DNA of 64,000 nucleotides from Mucilaginibacter_A sp964251965. Lineage in GTDB: Bacteria > Bacteroidota > Bacteroidia > Sphingobacteriales > Sphingobacteriaceae. The stretch lies in the NCBI GenBank assembly GCA_964251965.1, contig CAXULQ010000001.1, positions 1-64,000 on the forward strand, given 5' to 3'. The notes beneath the pieces are model-generated. The model worked only from the letters and a program-made list of their open reading frames with translations. It searched no databases and was not told where the DNA came from. Positions 1 through 7,678 of this stretch are shown here, piece after piece (positions within the stretch are counted from its first letter, which is position 1; every line of letters starts with the position of its first letter). Position numbers and translations under genes: made by a program.

Positions 1-69
1 TACATTTCTTTTGATTGACAAACTTTATCTCATCTATTAATCGAACTCAGGTTATGAGCTATTTCGTGT

Positions 70-261
70 TTACTGTTTTGGTTTTTGCTGCATTTTTCTT
101 GCGGCAATCGCTTTTTGAACTTTGATAATATTAGCAAGTTTTTCCTGCCGGTCGGATAAATTATCATTCTGCGCCTTGGGCTGTTCCTTTCGCTGTTTTG
201 GTTCTGGCTTTCTGTTCCGCTACAATTTGTTAGCTACAGGCTATTTTGGCTTTTTCGTCAT
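70..261 (-). pseudogene. Lys/Gln-rich small ORF interrupted by two in-frame TAG codons
   Basis: Reading the minus strand from the ATG at 261 gives M-T-K-K-P-K, a TAG (243-241), P-V-A-N-K-L, a second TAG (222-220), and then 49 uninterrupted codons to a TAA at 72-70. All segments are in one frame. The composition is uniform throughout (Lys, Gln, Arg, Pro; tail KMQQKPKQ), as if one small basic protein had lost two CAG (Gln) codons to TAG by C-to-T changes. It lies downstream of the histidine kinase gene on the same strand. It could also be chance open frame, since the intact part has no start of its own. I do not recognise a family. Confidence 0.4.
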
Positions 262-300
262 ATCGGGACTGAACAATTTAACTTCGCTAAGGAAATTTAT

Positions 301-321
301 GGTGATAAAAGAAGCATCACC
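301..321 (+). repeat. Dispersed repeat copy with self-complementary arms
   Basis: The TAAAAGAAGCAT core is at 306-317. Here the flanks are complementary: GGTGAT (301-306) and ATCACC (316-321) surround AAAAGAAGC. It sits 18 bp beyond the 3' end of the histidine kinase gene, between it and the broken small ORF. Confidence 0.7.
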
Positions 322-338
322 AAAAACCAAATTAAAAT

Positions 339-1700
339 TTAGGATGATTTAAACTCAACAGTAAAAACTGTTCCAACACCAGCTACAGTCGTAAAATCAA
401 TTTTTCCGTTAAACAGTTGGATCACTTTTTCGGCAACGTACAAGCCAATTCCGCTGCCTAAAAAGCTATGTGCATTTTCTCCACGAAAAAACGGATTGAA
501 AATTTGATTTCGGTTCATTTCCGGGATGCCGATGCCTTGGTCTTTTACTTGTATTTTTATCCGTTTGGTATCCGCATTAAGCAGAATTTGCACCGGTTTA
601 GCGTTAGAAAACTTAAAAGCATTGCCAATAATATTGTTTAAAGCGATAACCAACAGTTGCCGGTTGACCGACAAAGTAAGATGACTTTCATCTTCCGGAA
701 GTTGCAGCATAACCACATCGAGCATGTTTTTGCCTTGCTTTTCGTTCCAGTATTTTTGAAGTTCCCAGATCAGGTCATCAATGCGGACATTCGTTTGTGC
801 GGAAATGGTATAATCTGCATCAACCTGCGCCAGTTCCATCAAACTGCTGATCGTTTCCTTCAGTTTTTCAGAATCGTTTAAGATGGATTTCAGCAAAAGT
901 TCGTATTCATCTTTGCTGCGCGGATGGTACAAAGCGACTTCAATTTCACCAATAATACTGGTTACCGGAGTCCGTAATTCGTGCGAAGCATTGGCGATGT
1001 AAGTTTTTTGCATTTCGAAAGCATTCTCCAAATGCTCCAGCAAACGGTTAAAATTGAGTGCCAATTCTGTAATTTCATCCTTGCCTTTGCCTTCGTTAAC
1101 CCGCAAGTTCAGGTTGGTTGCTTTGATTTTTTGCATTTGCTTAACCAATTTATTAAGTGGTAGCAAGGCTTCTTTCGCAAACCAACGGCCAATCAAAAAC
1201 AAGCTTAAACCAACGGCTATAAACAGGAAAAGCATAATTTCCCGCAACTGTTTTAACCTGCGCAAACCTTCCAAATCGCTGGCCGAAACCAAGATTACAA
1301 AGTTTCCCTGGTTATCTTTATAATAAATTCCAACTACTTGTCGGTCGTTTTCAGCCAATTGCAGGTAACTATTTTTACGGACTTGGTTGATCGTACTTGC
1401 ATTCCAATATTGCATTTTATCCTGGATAAAAGCAGCATTGTTATCGCTGTTATAAATCCGGATTACCTCGCCCGGCAACTCATTCAAATACTTTGCATGT
1501 ACTTTGTTGAGGAAATCCGTGGAAATCTCGTCGGCTTCTAAGTAAAGCCTGGCCGTTACGGTTGCACGTTCTTTTAATTGCTTGTAAAAGTCATTCCGAA
1601 AAACAATGACGAACGAAAGGTAAATCGCTACAAAAACCGCCAGCAAAACGCCGGAACTGATTAATGCAAAATATAAGGAAAGCCGGTTCTTGATTTTCAT
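339..1700 (-). CDS. Sensor histidine kinase of a two-component system
   Basis: Membrane sensor kinase of 453 residues. The order is: a transmembrane segment at about 9-33, a periplasmic domain of about 115 residues, a second transmembrane segment at about 153-171, a HAMP linker, a HisKA dimerisation domain with phospho-accepting His240 in NASHELRTP, and a C-terminal HATPase domain with an N-box (NNIIGNAFKFS) and the G motifs DQGIGIP and GSGIGLYV. It should autophosphorylate His240 and pass phosphate to the regulator encoded 9 bp upstream on the same strand. The signal sensed cannot be read from the sequence. The architecture resembles CusS/ArlS-type kinases paired with OmpR-family regulators. 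Confidence 0.95.
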   Translation of the reverse strand: MKIKNRLSLYFALISSGVLLAVFVAIYLSFVIVFRNDFYKQLKERATVTARLYLEADEISTDFLNKVHAKYLNELPGEVIRIYNSDNNAAFIQDKMQYWNASTINQVRKNSYLQLAENDRQVVGIYYKDNQGNFVILVSASDLEGLRRLKQLREIMLFLFIAVGLSLFLIGRWFAKEALLPLNKLVKQMQKIKATNLNLRVNEGKGKDEITELALNFNRLLEHLENAFEMQKTYIANASHELRTPVTSIIGEIEVALYHPRSKDEYELLLKSILNDSEKLKETISSLMELAQVDADYTISAQTNVRIDDLIWELQKYWNEKQGKNMLDVVMLQLPEDESHLTLSVNRQLLVIALNNIIGNAFKFSNAKPVQILLNADTKRIKIQVKDQGIGIPEMNRNQIFNPFFRGENAHSFLGSGIGLYVAEKVIQLFNGKIDFTTVAGVGTVFTVEFKSS

Positions 1701-1709
1701 GCCCGGTTT

Positions 1710-2378
1710 TTACTTCAAAATATAACCTTTGCCAATCACCGTGTGGATGAGTTTGCGGTCGTAACCTTTTTCAATTTTTTTGCGCAGGTAATTAACGTAA
1801 ACATCAATCATGTTAGTGCCTGTATCAAATTCAATCCCCCAAACATCTTTGGCAATTTTTTGCCTTGACAATATTTTGTTTTTATTACGGATAAACAGAA
1901 CCAGCAAATCGAATTCTTTGGTAGTTAAATTGATTGGGTTGCCTGCCCTTGTTGCTTCGTTGCTTTGTGTGTTCAGCACCAAATCTTCACATTCGAGCAG
2001 GTGCGTTTCCGTTTGTTTTTTTCTGCGGAGCAAGGCTTCTATTCGCGCCAGCAGCTCGTTAAAGTGGAATGGTTTAAGCAGATAATCATCGGCGCCCGCC
2101 TTTAAACCTTTTACTTTATCGTCAACCGTGCCTAAAGCGGTAAGCATCAACACCGGAACTTGCTCATTTTTTAGTCTGATTTGTCGGCAAATTTCAATGC
2201 CGTTTACATATGGCAGCATCACATCCAAAATAATCAGGTTATATTCTTTGTTAAAAACCTGTTTTAATGCCGCCGCTCCATCTTTTGCCAGTTCTACTTC
2301 ATACTGGTTTTCTTCCAAGCCTTTTTTAATAAACGCGGCTACTTTTTCTTCATCTTTAATTAAAAGGATGGTTGGCAT
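1710..2378 (-). CDS. OmpR/PhoB-family response regulator with Lys in the acidic pocket
   Basis: DNA-binding response regulator of 222 residues: a receiver domain (about 3-115) and a C-terminal winged helix (about 125-220, ending VIGKGYILK). Asp52 (LDVMLPY) is the phosphoacceptor, Thr80 and Lys102 (LLKPF) are the conserved switch residues. I chose the ATG at 2378 because M-P-T-I-L-L-I is a normal receiver start; an in-frame ATG at 2423 would add 15 unrelated residues. Oddity: the usual acidic pair before the first loop reads K8-D9 (LLIKDEE) where the family has E/D-D, which could weaken magnesium binding. It is cotranscribed with the kinase gene that follows after 9 bp. Confidence 0.93.
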   Translation of the reverse strand: MPTILLIKDEEKVAAFIKKGLEENQYEVELAKDGAAALKQVFNKEYNLIILDVMLPYVNGIEICRQIRLKNEQVPVLMLTALGTVDDKVKGLKAGADDYLLKPFHFNELLARIEALLRRKKQTETHLLECEDLVLNTQSNEATRAGNPINLTTKEFDLLVLFIRNKNKILSRQKIAKDVWGIEFDTGTNMIDVYVNYLRKKIEKGYDRKLIHTVIGKGYILK

Positions 2379-2468
2379 CATTGGCAAAGTACTTGTTTTG
2401 ATAGCAAGGAAACAGGCTTGCATACTATTTTTACAACGTTAAATTTTTGTTAAATCTGAGAAAACACC

Positions 2469-2498
2469 TTGCTTAGTGTATTTTCCACACTATATTTG
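2469..2498 (+). promoter_or_regulatory. Candidate Bacteroidota promoter
   Basis: TATATTTG at 2491-2498 matches the TAnnTTTG -7 consensus, with TTGC at 2469-2472 about 18 bp upstream as a weak -33 element. The transcript would start near 2504 and run into the terminator at 2529-2564. Confidence 0.45.
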
Positions 2499-2503
2499 TG
2501 TTC

Positions 2504-2564
2504 TTCATATTTAGGTTTATAATTGGTTAAAGGATCTCATTCTCCCCGTTTGAGATCCTTTTTT
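2504..2564 (+). ncRNA. Possible short RNA between a promoter and a terminator
   Basis: Between the TATATTTG promoter and the strong hairpin lies only about 60 nt with no convincing reading frame, and the next gene starts 87 bp further on. This arrangement fits a small RNA, or a leader attenuator for the pirin gene. The 5' end is inferred from promoter geometry only. Confidence 0.3.
2529..2564 (+). terminator. Intrinsic terminator
   Basis: A perfect 11-bp stem, AAAGGATCTCA paired with TGAGATCCTTT, with an 11-nt loop, followed by a T run ending at 2564. A short A run on the left side would also let it act weakly on the minus strand, but the minus-strand regulator gene starts here rather than ending. 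Confidence 0.8.
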
Positions 2565-2588
2565 GTTAACCGTTTTTAAACAATTATA

Positions 2589-2609
2589 GCTGATGCTTCT
2601 TTTATCAGC
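2589..2609 (-). repeat. Dispersed repeat copy with self-complementary arms
   Basis: The minus-strand core is at 2593-2604. The flanks GCTGAT and ATCAGC are complementary and differ from the arms of the copy at 301-321, although the enclosed nine bases are the same. It lies 42 bp upstream of the pirin start codon. Confidence 0.7.
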
Positions 2610-2650
2610 ATAAAGTTTACAAGTTAAATTTCTTCTGTTGTTTTTCAAAA

Positions 2651-3505
2651 ATGAGAACCATAAAAAAACTGCATAAAGCAGAATACGAACCTATTGCCGA
2701 TTTAATTACTTACCGCGTTTTGCCAACACGTTCTATTGATTATCTCGACCCTTTTCTATTTCTCAATCATCATGGGCCTCAAATTTATAAACCTTTTAAC
2801 CGCGGTTTGCCTTTCGGCCCGCATCCGCACCGCGGTATGGAAACGGTTACGTTTATTTTAGCAGGAGATATCGCACATAAAGACAGCGGTGGACACGAAA
2901 GCGTGATGACAGAAGGCGGCGTGCAATGGATGACAGCCGGACGAGGTTTAATTCATGCAGAGGTTTCTTCGGAAGAATTTAAAAAAAGTGGTGGCCCGTT
3001 GGAGATTTTACAATTGTGGATTAATCTTCCGGCAAGATCAAAAATGACTGAACCGTTTTACAAAGGTTTGCAGAAAGATGCGATTCCAAGTTTAATTTTA
3101 GATGAAGGTAAAGTAACGGTAAACTTGATTTCCGGAGATTGGGAAGGGCATAAAGCTGCTTTTGAATCAGGAATTGGCGTCCATCCCAATACCATTTATT
3201 TTAAACCTGGCGGTAAGCTTTCTGTTCCTGTTTCCGCAGCAAACAATATTTTCTTTTACGTGATCAAAGGAAAGCTGAATGTAAACGATACTGAAGTAGA
3301 AAAGCTATATCTGGCAGAATTTAACAACGACGGCGAAAGATTACAAATCACTGCAAACGAAGAAAGCACTTTACTTTTTGGCCATGCAAAACCTTTAAAC
3401 GAACCGGTAGTTTCCCAAGGGCCTTTTGTGATGAATACAGAAGAAGAAATCCAGGAAGCGTATGCCGATTACAGGCAGGGCAAATTTGGCAACGGTAATT
3501 TTTAA
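2651..3505 (+). CDS. Pirin family protein
   Basis: Cupin-fold protein of 284 residues with the pirin metal site: His58 and His60 in GPHPHRG, His102 and Glu104 in GLIHAE. The N-terminal cupin is at about 20-125, followed by the C-terminal pirin domain at about 165-270. Members of this family bind iron or another divalent metal, and some have quercetin 2,3-dioxygenase activity, but the physiological substrate is usually unknown. No signal peptide, so probably cytoplasmic. It stands alone: the molybdenum oxidoreductase operon begins 126 bp downstream, and a dispersed-repeat copy lies on each side. Confidence 0.9.
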   Translation: MRTIKKLHKAEYEPIADLITYRVLPTRSIDYLDPFLFLNHHGPQIYKPFNRGLPFGPHPHRGMETVTFILAGDIAHKDSGGHESVMTEGGVQWMTAGRGLIHAEVSSEEFKKSGGPLEILQLWINLPARSKMTEPFYKGLQKDAIPSLILDEGKVTVNLISGDWEGHKAAFESGIGVHPNTIYFKPGGKLSVPVSAANNIFFYVIKGKLNVNDTEVEKLYLAEFNNDGERLQITANEESTLLFGHAKPLNEPVVSQGPFVMNTEEEIQEAYADYRQGKFGNGNF

Positions 3506-3525
3506 TCGATATAAAATAATAGGCA

Positions 3526-3537
3526 TAAAAGAAGCAT
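3526..3537 (+). repeat. Dispersed repeat copy upstream of the aldehyde oxidoreductase operon
   Basis: Exact TAAAAGAAGCAT copy, 20 bp after the pirin stop codon and about 95 bp before the GTG start of the iron-sulfur subunit gene. It lies in the only gap that can carry the operon promoter. Confidence 0.8.
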
Positions 3538-3631
3538 CACGAAAAGCTGTTCATGTACACGTTAAAAAAGGAATTAATTTTGGGCAAACATTCTTCGATG
3601 AGTAAAAGTTATCTTACAAAATATAGATTTA

Positions 3632-4276
3632 GTGAAAACAGAAGAAGAAAACAATACGCTGAGTAAAGAGGGACAAGCTTTGTCCGAAAGTGGTGCCAGT
3701 CGCCGTAGTTTCTTATCTAAAATAGCCGTTGCAAGTGCGGGCCTATCTTTAGCCCCGCTGATTACATCTGCCGCAGAAAAAGAAGCAGCAAACGCAGCGA
3801 TTGTGCCTGTTGAGGTAAACAGCGTTACGCTGATGGTAAACGGACAAAAACGCACATTAAGTTTAGATACCCGGGTAACGCTTTTAGATGCACTGCGGGA
3901 AAAACTGATGCTGACCGGCACCAAAAAAGGCTGCGACCACGGCCAATGCGGTGCCTGCACGGTTTTGATGAACGGTACCCGAATTAACTCTTGTTTGATG
4001 TTGGCCGGAATGTGCCATGATGCAGAAATTATAACGGTAGAAGGTTTGGCCAGCGGCGAAAAACTACACCCGATGCAGGAAGCTTTTATCAAACATGATG
4101 CTTTTCAATGCGGCTATTGTACGCCTGGACAAATTTGTTCCGCAGTGGGTTTGGTAAAAGAAGGCCATGCCAAAACTGATGCAGAAATCCGTGAATCTAT
4201 GAGCGGAAACATTTGCCGCTGCGGCGCTTACCAAAACATTTTAAGTGCTATAAAAGAAGTACAACAAATTGCATAA
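3632..4276 (+). CDS. paoA: Periplasmic aldehyde oxidoreductase, 2[2Fe-2S] subunit (PaoA/YagT-like)
   Basis: Small electron-transfer subunit of a xanthine-oxidase-family molybdoenzyme, 214 residues from a GTG start; no ATG precedes the signal region. Residues 23-48 form a twin-arginine signal (SRRSFLSK, then a hydrophobic stretch and Ala-rich end), implying folded export with cofactors. The plant-type cluster is bound by Cys101, Cys106, Cys109 and Cys121, the second cluster by Cys160, Cys163, Cys195 and Cys197. The next two genes encode the FAD and molybdopterin subunits, giving the PaoABC gene order. The symbol follows this similarity; the aldehyde substrate is not known. Confidence 0.9.
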   Translation: MKTEEENNTLSKEGQALSESGASRRSFLSKIAVASAGLSLAPLITSAAEKEAANAAIVPVEVNSVTLMVNGQKRTLSLDTRVTLLDALREKLMLTGTKKGCDHGQCGACTVLMNGTRINSCLMLAGMCHDAEIITVEGLASGEKLHPMQEAFIKHDAFQCGYCTPGQICSAVGLVKEGHAKTDAEIRESMSGNICRCGAYQNILSAIKEVQQIA

Positions 4277-4298
4277 ACATCCGGCTAAAAATTAAAAT

Positions 4299-5282
4299 AT
4301 GGAACCATTTAAATTAGTTCGGGCACAGAGTAACGCCGGCGCAATCGCAGCAGTTACCTCGAAAGAAACCAAATTTATTGCCGGCGGCACTAACATCATC
4401 GATTTGATGAAGCTGTATATTGAAACGCCAAAGCAGTTGGTTGATATTACCGCTTTAGGTTTAAATCAGATAGAAACCCAAAAAGACGGCAGCGTAAAAA
4501 TAGGTGCATTGGTTAAAAACAGTACGCTGGCTTATCATCCTTTAATCAGCAAAAATTATCCCATGCTTTCAGAGGCTTTGCTTTCCGGTGCATCGGCACA
4601 ACTACGGAATATGGCTTCGGTAGGCGGTAATTTATTGCAGCGGCCGCGCTGTTACTATTTTTACGATACTGCTTTTCCCTGCAATAAAAGAGAACCTGGC
4701 TCCGGTTGTTCGGCATTAACCGGCTTTAACCGTAACCACGCTGTTTTAGGCACGACCGAGAATTGTATCGCCACCCATCCGTCTGATATGTGTGTGGCAA
4801 TGGCTGCTTTAGGTGCAACTATTCAGGTGGAAGGAGCGAAAGGTGTACGGAACATTGCCTTTAATGATTTTTACATCATCCCGGGGAAAACGCCTCAATA
4901 TGAAACGATTTTAAAACCGGGCGAACTGATTACCGCCGTTATTTTACCAAATCTGCCTTTCGCTGCAAAATCACATTATTTGAAAGTCCGAGACCGTGCT
5001 TCTTATGAGTTTGCACTAACATCTGCGGCAGTTGCGTTAGATGTATCCAACGGAAAAATTAATTCTTCGCGGATTGCTTTGGGGGGAGTTGCTACTAAAC
5101 CTTGGCGTTCTTTGGCTGCGGAAAATGTATTGAACGGGGCAACCGCCAACACACAAACTTTCCGTGCGGCAGCAGAAGCAGCGATGGCCGATGCAAAACC
5201 ACATAAATACAACGCATTTAAAATTGAGCTGGCAAAACGTACGCTAATCCGTGCTTTGGAAACAGTTGGAGGAATGGTATGA
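4299..5282 (+). CDS. paoB: Aldehyde oxidoreductase FAD-binding subunit (PaoB/YagS-like)
   Basis: FAD subunit of 327 residues, passing electrons from the iron-sulfur subunit to the acceptor. The flavin-binding motif AGGTNIIDLMK is at 28-38 and the family motif MASVGGNLLQ at 105-114. Cys118, Cys128, Cys137 and Cys156 lie in a PaoB-type insertion expected to bind an additional [4Fe-4S] cluster, which separates this group from ordinary xanthine dehydrogenase. There is no signal of its own; in E. coli PaoABC the complex is exported through the signal on PaoA. The stop codon overlaps the next start (ATGA at 5279-5282), indicating translational coupling. Confidence 0.92.
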   Translation: MEPFKLVRAQSNAGAIAAVTSKETKFIAGGTNIIDLMKLYIETPKQLVDITALGLNQIETQKDGSVKIGALVKNSTLAYHPLISKNYPMLSEALLSGASAQLRNMASVGGNLLQRPRCYYFYDTAFPCNKREPGSGCSALTGFNRNHAVLGTTENCIATHPSDMCVAMAALGATIQVEGAKGVRNIAFNDFYIIPGKTPQYETILKPGELITAVILPNLPFAAKSHYLKVRDRASYEFALTSAAVALDVSNGKINSSRIALGGVATKPWRSLAAENVLNGATANTQTFRAAAEAAMADAKPHKYNAFKIELAKRTLIRALETVGGMV

Positions 5283-7600
5283 ACGAGACAGTAGGAAAAC
5301 CAATAGACCGTGTTGACGGCAAGTTAAAAGTAACTGGCGGTGCAAAATATTCGGCAGAATTTGACATAAAGAATTTGGCTCATGGCGTTGCCGTAACAAC
5401 TGCTATCACCAAAGGCAGGATCAAAAATATCGATACAAGCAGGGCTAAAGCAGCACCTGGAGTGGTGGATGTGATGACTTACAAAAATTCCATGCAATTG
5501 CATTCGCCATCCAGTTCTGATCCGGGAGGCGGCAAGTTTTCGGAAAAAGACCTTTTGCCCTTGCAAAACGACCGCATTTTTTATAACGGACAAGTTATAG
5601 CAGTTGTCATAGCAGAAACTTTTGAACAGGCCGAACATGCATCTACTTTGGTCAAGGTTGATTACCAAACAGAGACGCCGCAATTCGACCTGGAAAAGAA
5701 TATTACAAAATCTTATAAACCGGCAAGTGCTTCTACCGGATCAGAAACACAGGTAAGCCGCGGCAATGCTGAGGATGCATTAAAAAATGCCTCTTTAAAA
5801 GTAGAGCAAACTTATACTACGCCTGTTTATCACCACAACGCTATGGAGCCGCATGCCACTATTGCTTTGTGGCAAGGCGAAACATTGTTAATGTATGATG
5901 CCACACAATCTGTTGCAGGTACAAAGAGCTTGATGTCTTCTATGTTAGGCGTTCCGAAAGAAAAAGTACGCGTAATATCTTACTATATTGGTGGTGGTTT
6001 TGGTTCGAAAGGCTTCTCCATGCCAAACACGGTTTTAACGGCAATGGCGGCAAAACTGGCTAACCGTCCGGTTAAATTGGTGCTTACCCGTCAGCAAATG
6101 TTTACTACTGCTGGCCGCCGTTCTCAAACTATACAAAAAATAGGTTTGGGTGCAGACCAAACCGGAAAGTTATCAGCTATTAAACACGATAGCACCGTGG
6201 AATCATCTTTTGTTGATGAATTTGTGGAAACTGCTGGCGTGGCCACATCAATGATCTACAGCAGTCAAAATGTAGATGTTATTCATAATTTAGTTCGTTT
6301 AAATAAAGTAACACCTTGCCCGATGCGTGCACCAGGCGAAGCACCCGGAATGTATGCTTTAGAAGTAGCTATGGATGAGTTGGCTTATCAATCCAAAATT
6401 GACCCGGTACAATTGCGTCTGGTTAATTATGCTGAAGAAGAAGAGCAAAAACACAAAAAGTTCTCCTCTAAAAATCTAAGGGAGTGTTACCAAAAAGGTG
6501 CCGATATGATTGGCTGGAGCAAGCGCAACCCACAGCCCGGGTCCATGAAAGAAGGTAAATTTTTAGTTGGTTACGGAATGGCAACGGCAACTTATCCCGC
6601 CAACAGAAGTGCATCATCGGCTACCGCTGTTTTATTTGCCGATGGCCATGCAGAAATTATGTGTGCCACGCAGGATATCGGCACCGGCACTTATACTGTG
6701 ATGACCCAGGCGGCAGCAGATGCTTTAAAGTTACCGATAGAAAAAGTAATTGTTAAACTGGGCGACAGCGAGTTCCCGAAAGGTGCAAATTCCGGCGGGT
6801 CTCAAGTTACGGCCAGCGTTGGCCCGGCTATCCGCGCGGCTTCTTTAGGCGTGATCAGCAAATTAGTTCAAATGGCAGTTGCAGATGCAAAGTCATCTTT
6901 GCACGGGCAAAAAGAAGTTGATATCACCGCCGATAATGGCCGCATCTTCCTCAGCACAAAAACCGAAGTTGGTGAATCATACACTCAGGTTTTAACCCGC
7001 CAGGGCTTGGAAAAATTAGAAGCGCAGGCAGGTACAAAAGTTTCCACACGGCAGCAAACAGAATCAAATCCCGCTGCCGCAGGCAGCGCAGAAGCGAAAA
7101 TTGAAGAAGAAAGTAAAACAAACAAGGCGGTGCAGGACGATGAGAAACTCGACCGTAAACCTTTTTCTTTCCACTCTTTCGGTGCACATTTTGTAAAAGT
7201 TTTGGTTGATCCGGATCTCGGAATGGTGCGCGTAGATAAAGCAATTGCCGTAATGGATGTCGGTACGATCATGAACATGAAAACGGCTAAAAACCAGATT
7301 ATGGGCGGAATGGTTTTTGGGATTGGGATGGCTTTGATGGAAGAAACACAGTACGACCCTAACAACGGCCGACCAGTTTTCCGCGATTTGGCTAATTACC
7401 TGGTTCCTGTAAACGCAGATATGCCAGATTTTGAAATAGAATTCATCAATAAACCCGACGAAATTATTTCGCCGATTGGGGCAAGAGGTATTGGCGAAAT
7501 CGGCATTACTGGCGTAACTGCTGCCATTACCAATGCTATTTACCACGCAACCGGCAAACGGATCCGCGAATTGCCGGTAACTCCAGATAAACTTTTGTAA
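5279..7600 (+). CDS. paoC: Aldehyde oxidoreductase molybdopterin-binding subunit (PaoC/YagR-like)
   Basis: Catalytic large subunit of 773 residues carrying the molybdopterin cytosine dinucleotide cofactor. The N-terminal domain is at about 15-125, with molybdopterin-binding domains after it. GGGFGSKG near residue 239 is the usual cofactor loop, and GEIGITG near residue 739 carries the glutamate (about 740) that acts as catalytic base in this family. There is a low-complexity, charged segment at about 580-620 between two conserved blocks. It starts inside the paoB stop codon. A repeat-derived hairpin begins three bases after the stop and may reduce read-through into xdhC. Confidence 0.92.
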   Translation: MNETVGKPIDRVDGKLKVTGGAKYSAEFDIKNLAHGVAVTTAITKGRIKNIDTSRAKAAPGVVDVMTYKNSMQLHSPSSSDPGGGKFSEKDLLPLQNDRIFYNGQVIAVVIAETFEQAEHASTLVKVDYQTETPQFDLEKNITKSYKPASASTGSETQVSRGNAEDALKNASLKVEQTYTTPVYHHNAMEPHATIALWQGETLLMYDATQSVAGTKSLMSSMLGVPKEKVRVISYYIGGGFGSKGFSMPNTVLTAMAAKLANRPVKLVLTRQQMFTTAGRRSQTIQKIGLGADQTGKLSAIKHDSTVESSFVDEFVETAGVATSMIYSSQNVDVIHNLVRLNKVTPCPMRAPGEAPGMYALEVAMDELAYQSKIDPVQLRLVNYAEEEEQKHKKFSSKNLRECYQKGADMIGWSKRNPQPGSMKEGKFLVGYGMATATYPANRSASSATAVLFADGHAEIMCATQDIGTGTYTVMTQAAADALKLPIEKVIVKLGDSEFPKGANSGGSQVTASVGPAIRAASLGVISKLVQMAVADAKSSLHGQKEVDITADNGRIFLSTKTEVGESYTQVLTRQGLEKLEAQAGTKVSTRQQTESNPAAAGSAEAKIEEESKTNKAVQDDEKLDRKPFSFHSFGAHFVKVLVDPDLGMVRVDKAIAVMDVGTIMNMKTAKNQIMGGMVFGIGMALMEETQYDPNNGRPVFRDLANYLVPVNADMPDFEIEFINKPDEIISPIGARGIGEIGITGVTAAITNAIYHATGKRIRELPVTPDKLL

Positions 7601-7602
7601 GC

Positions 7603-7653
7603 TAAAAGAAGTATTTTCAGCTTTGTTTTTCATTGCTGAAAATGCTTCTTTTA
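7603..7653 (+). repeat. Inverted pair of dispersed repeats forming a long hairpin
   Basis: The copies at 7603-7614 (plus) and 7642-7653 (minus) are extended by complementary TTTCAGC and GCTGAAA segments. Together 7603-7621 pairs with 7635-7653 over 19 bp with one T-C/G-U position, around a 13-nt loop rich in T. It lies between paoC and xdhC. It could terminate or attenuate, or stabilise the paoABC mRNA, although no clean T run follows. Confidence 0.8.
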
Positions 7654-7678
7654 TCACCCTAAAACTAATCATACTACC

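Noticed and set aside
122..352. Open frame of 76 residues on the plus strand
   Set aside because: Cys/Phe-rich with no family features; the opposite strand reads more like a decayed gene (Lys/Gln-rich). It also runs through a repeat copy.
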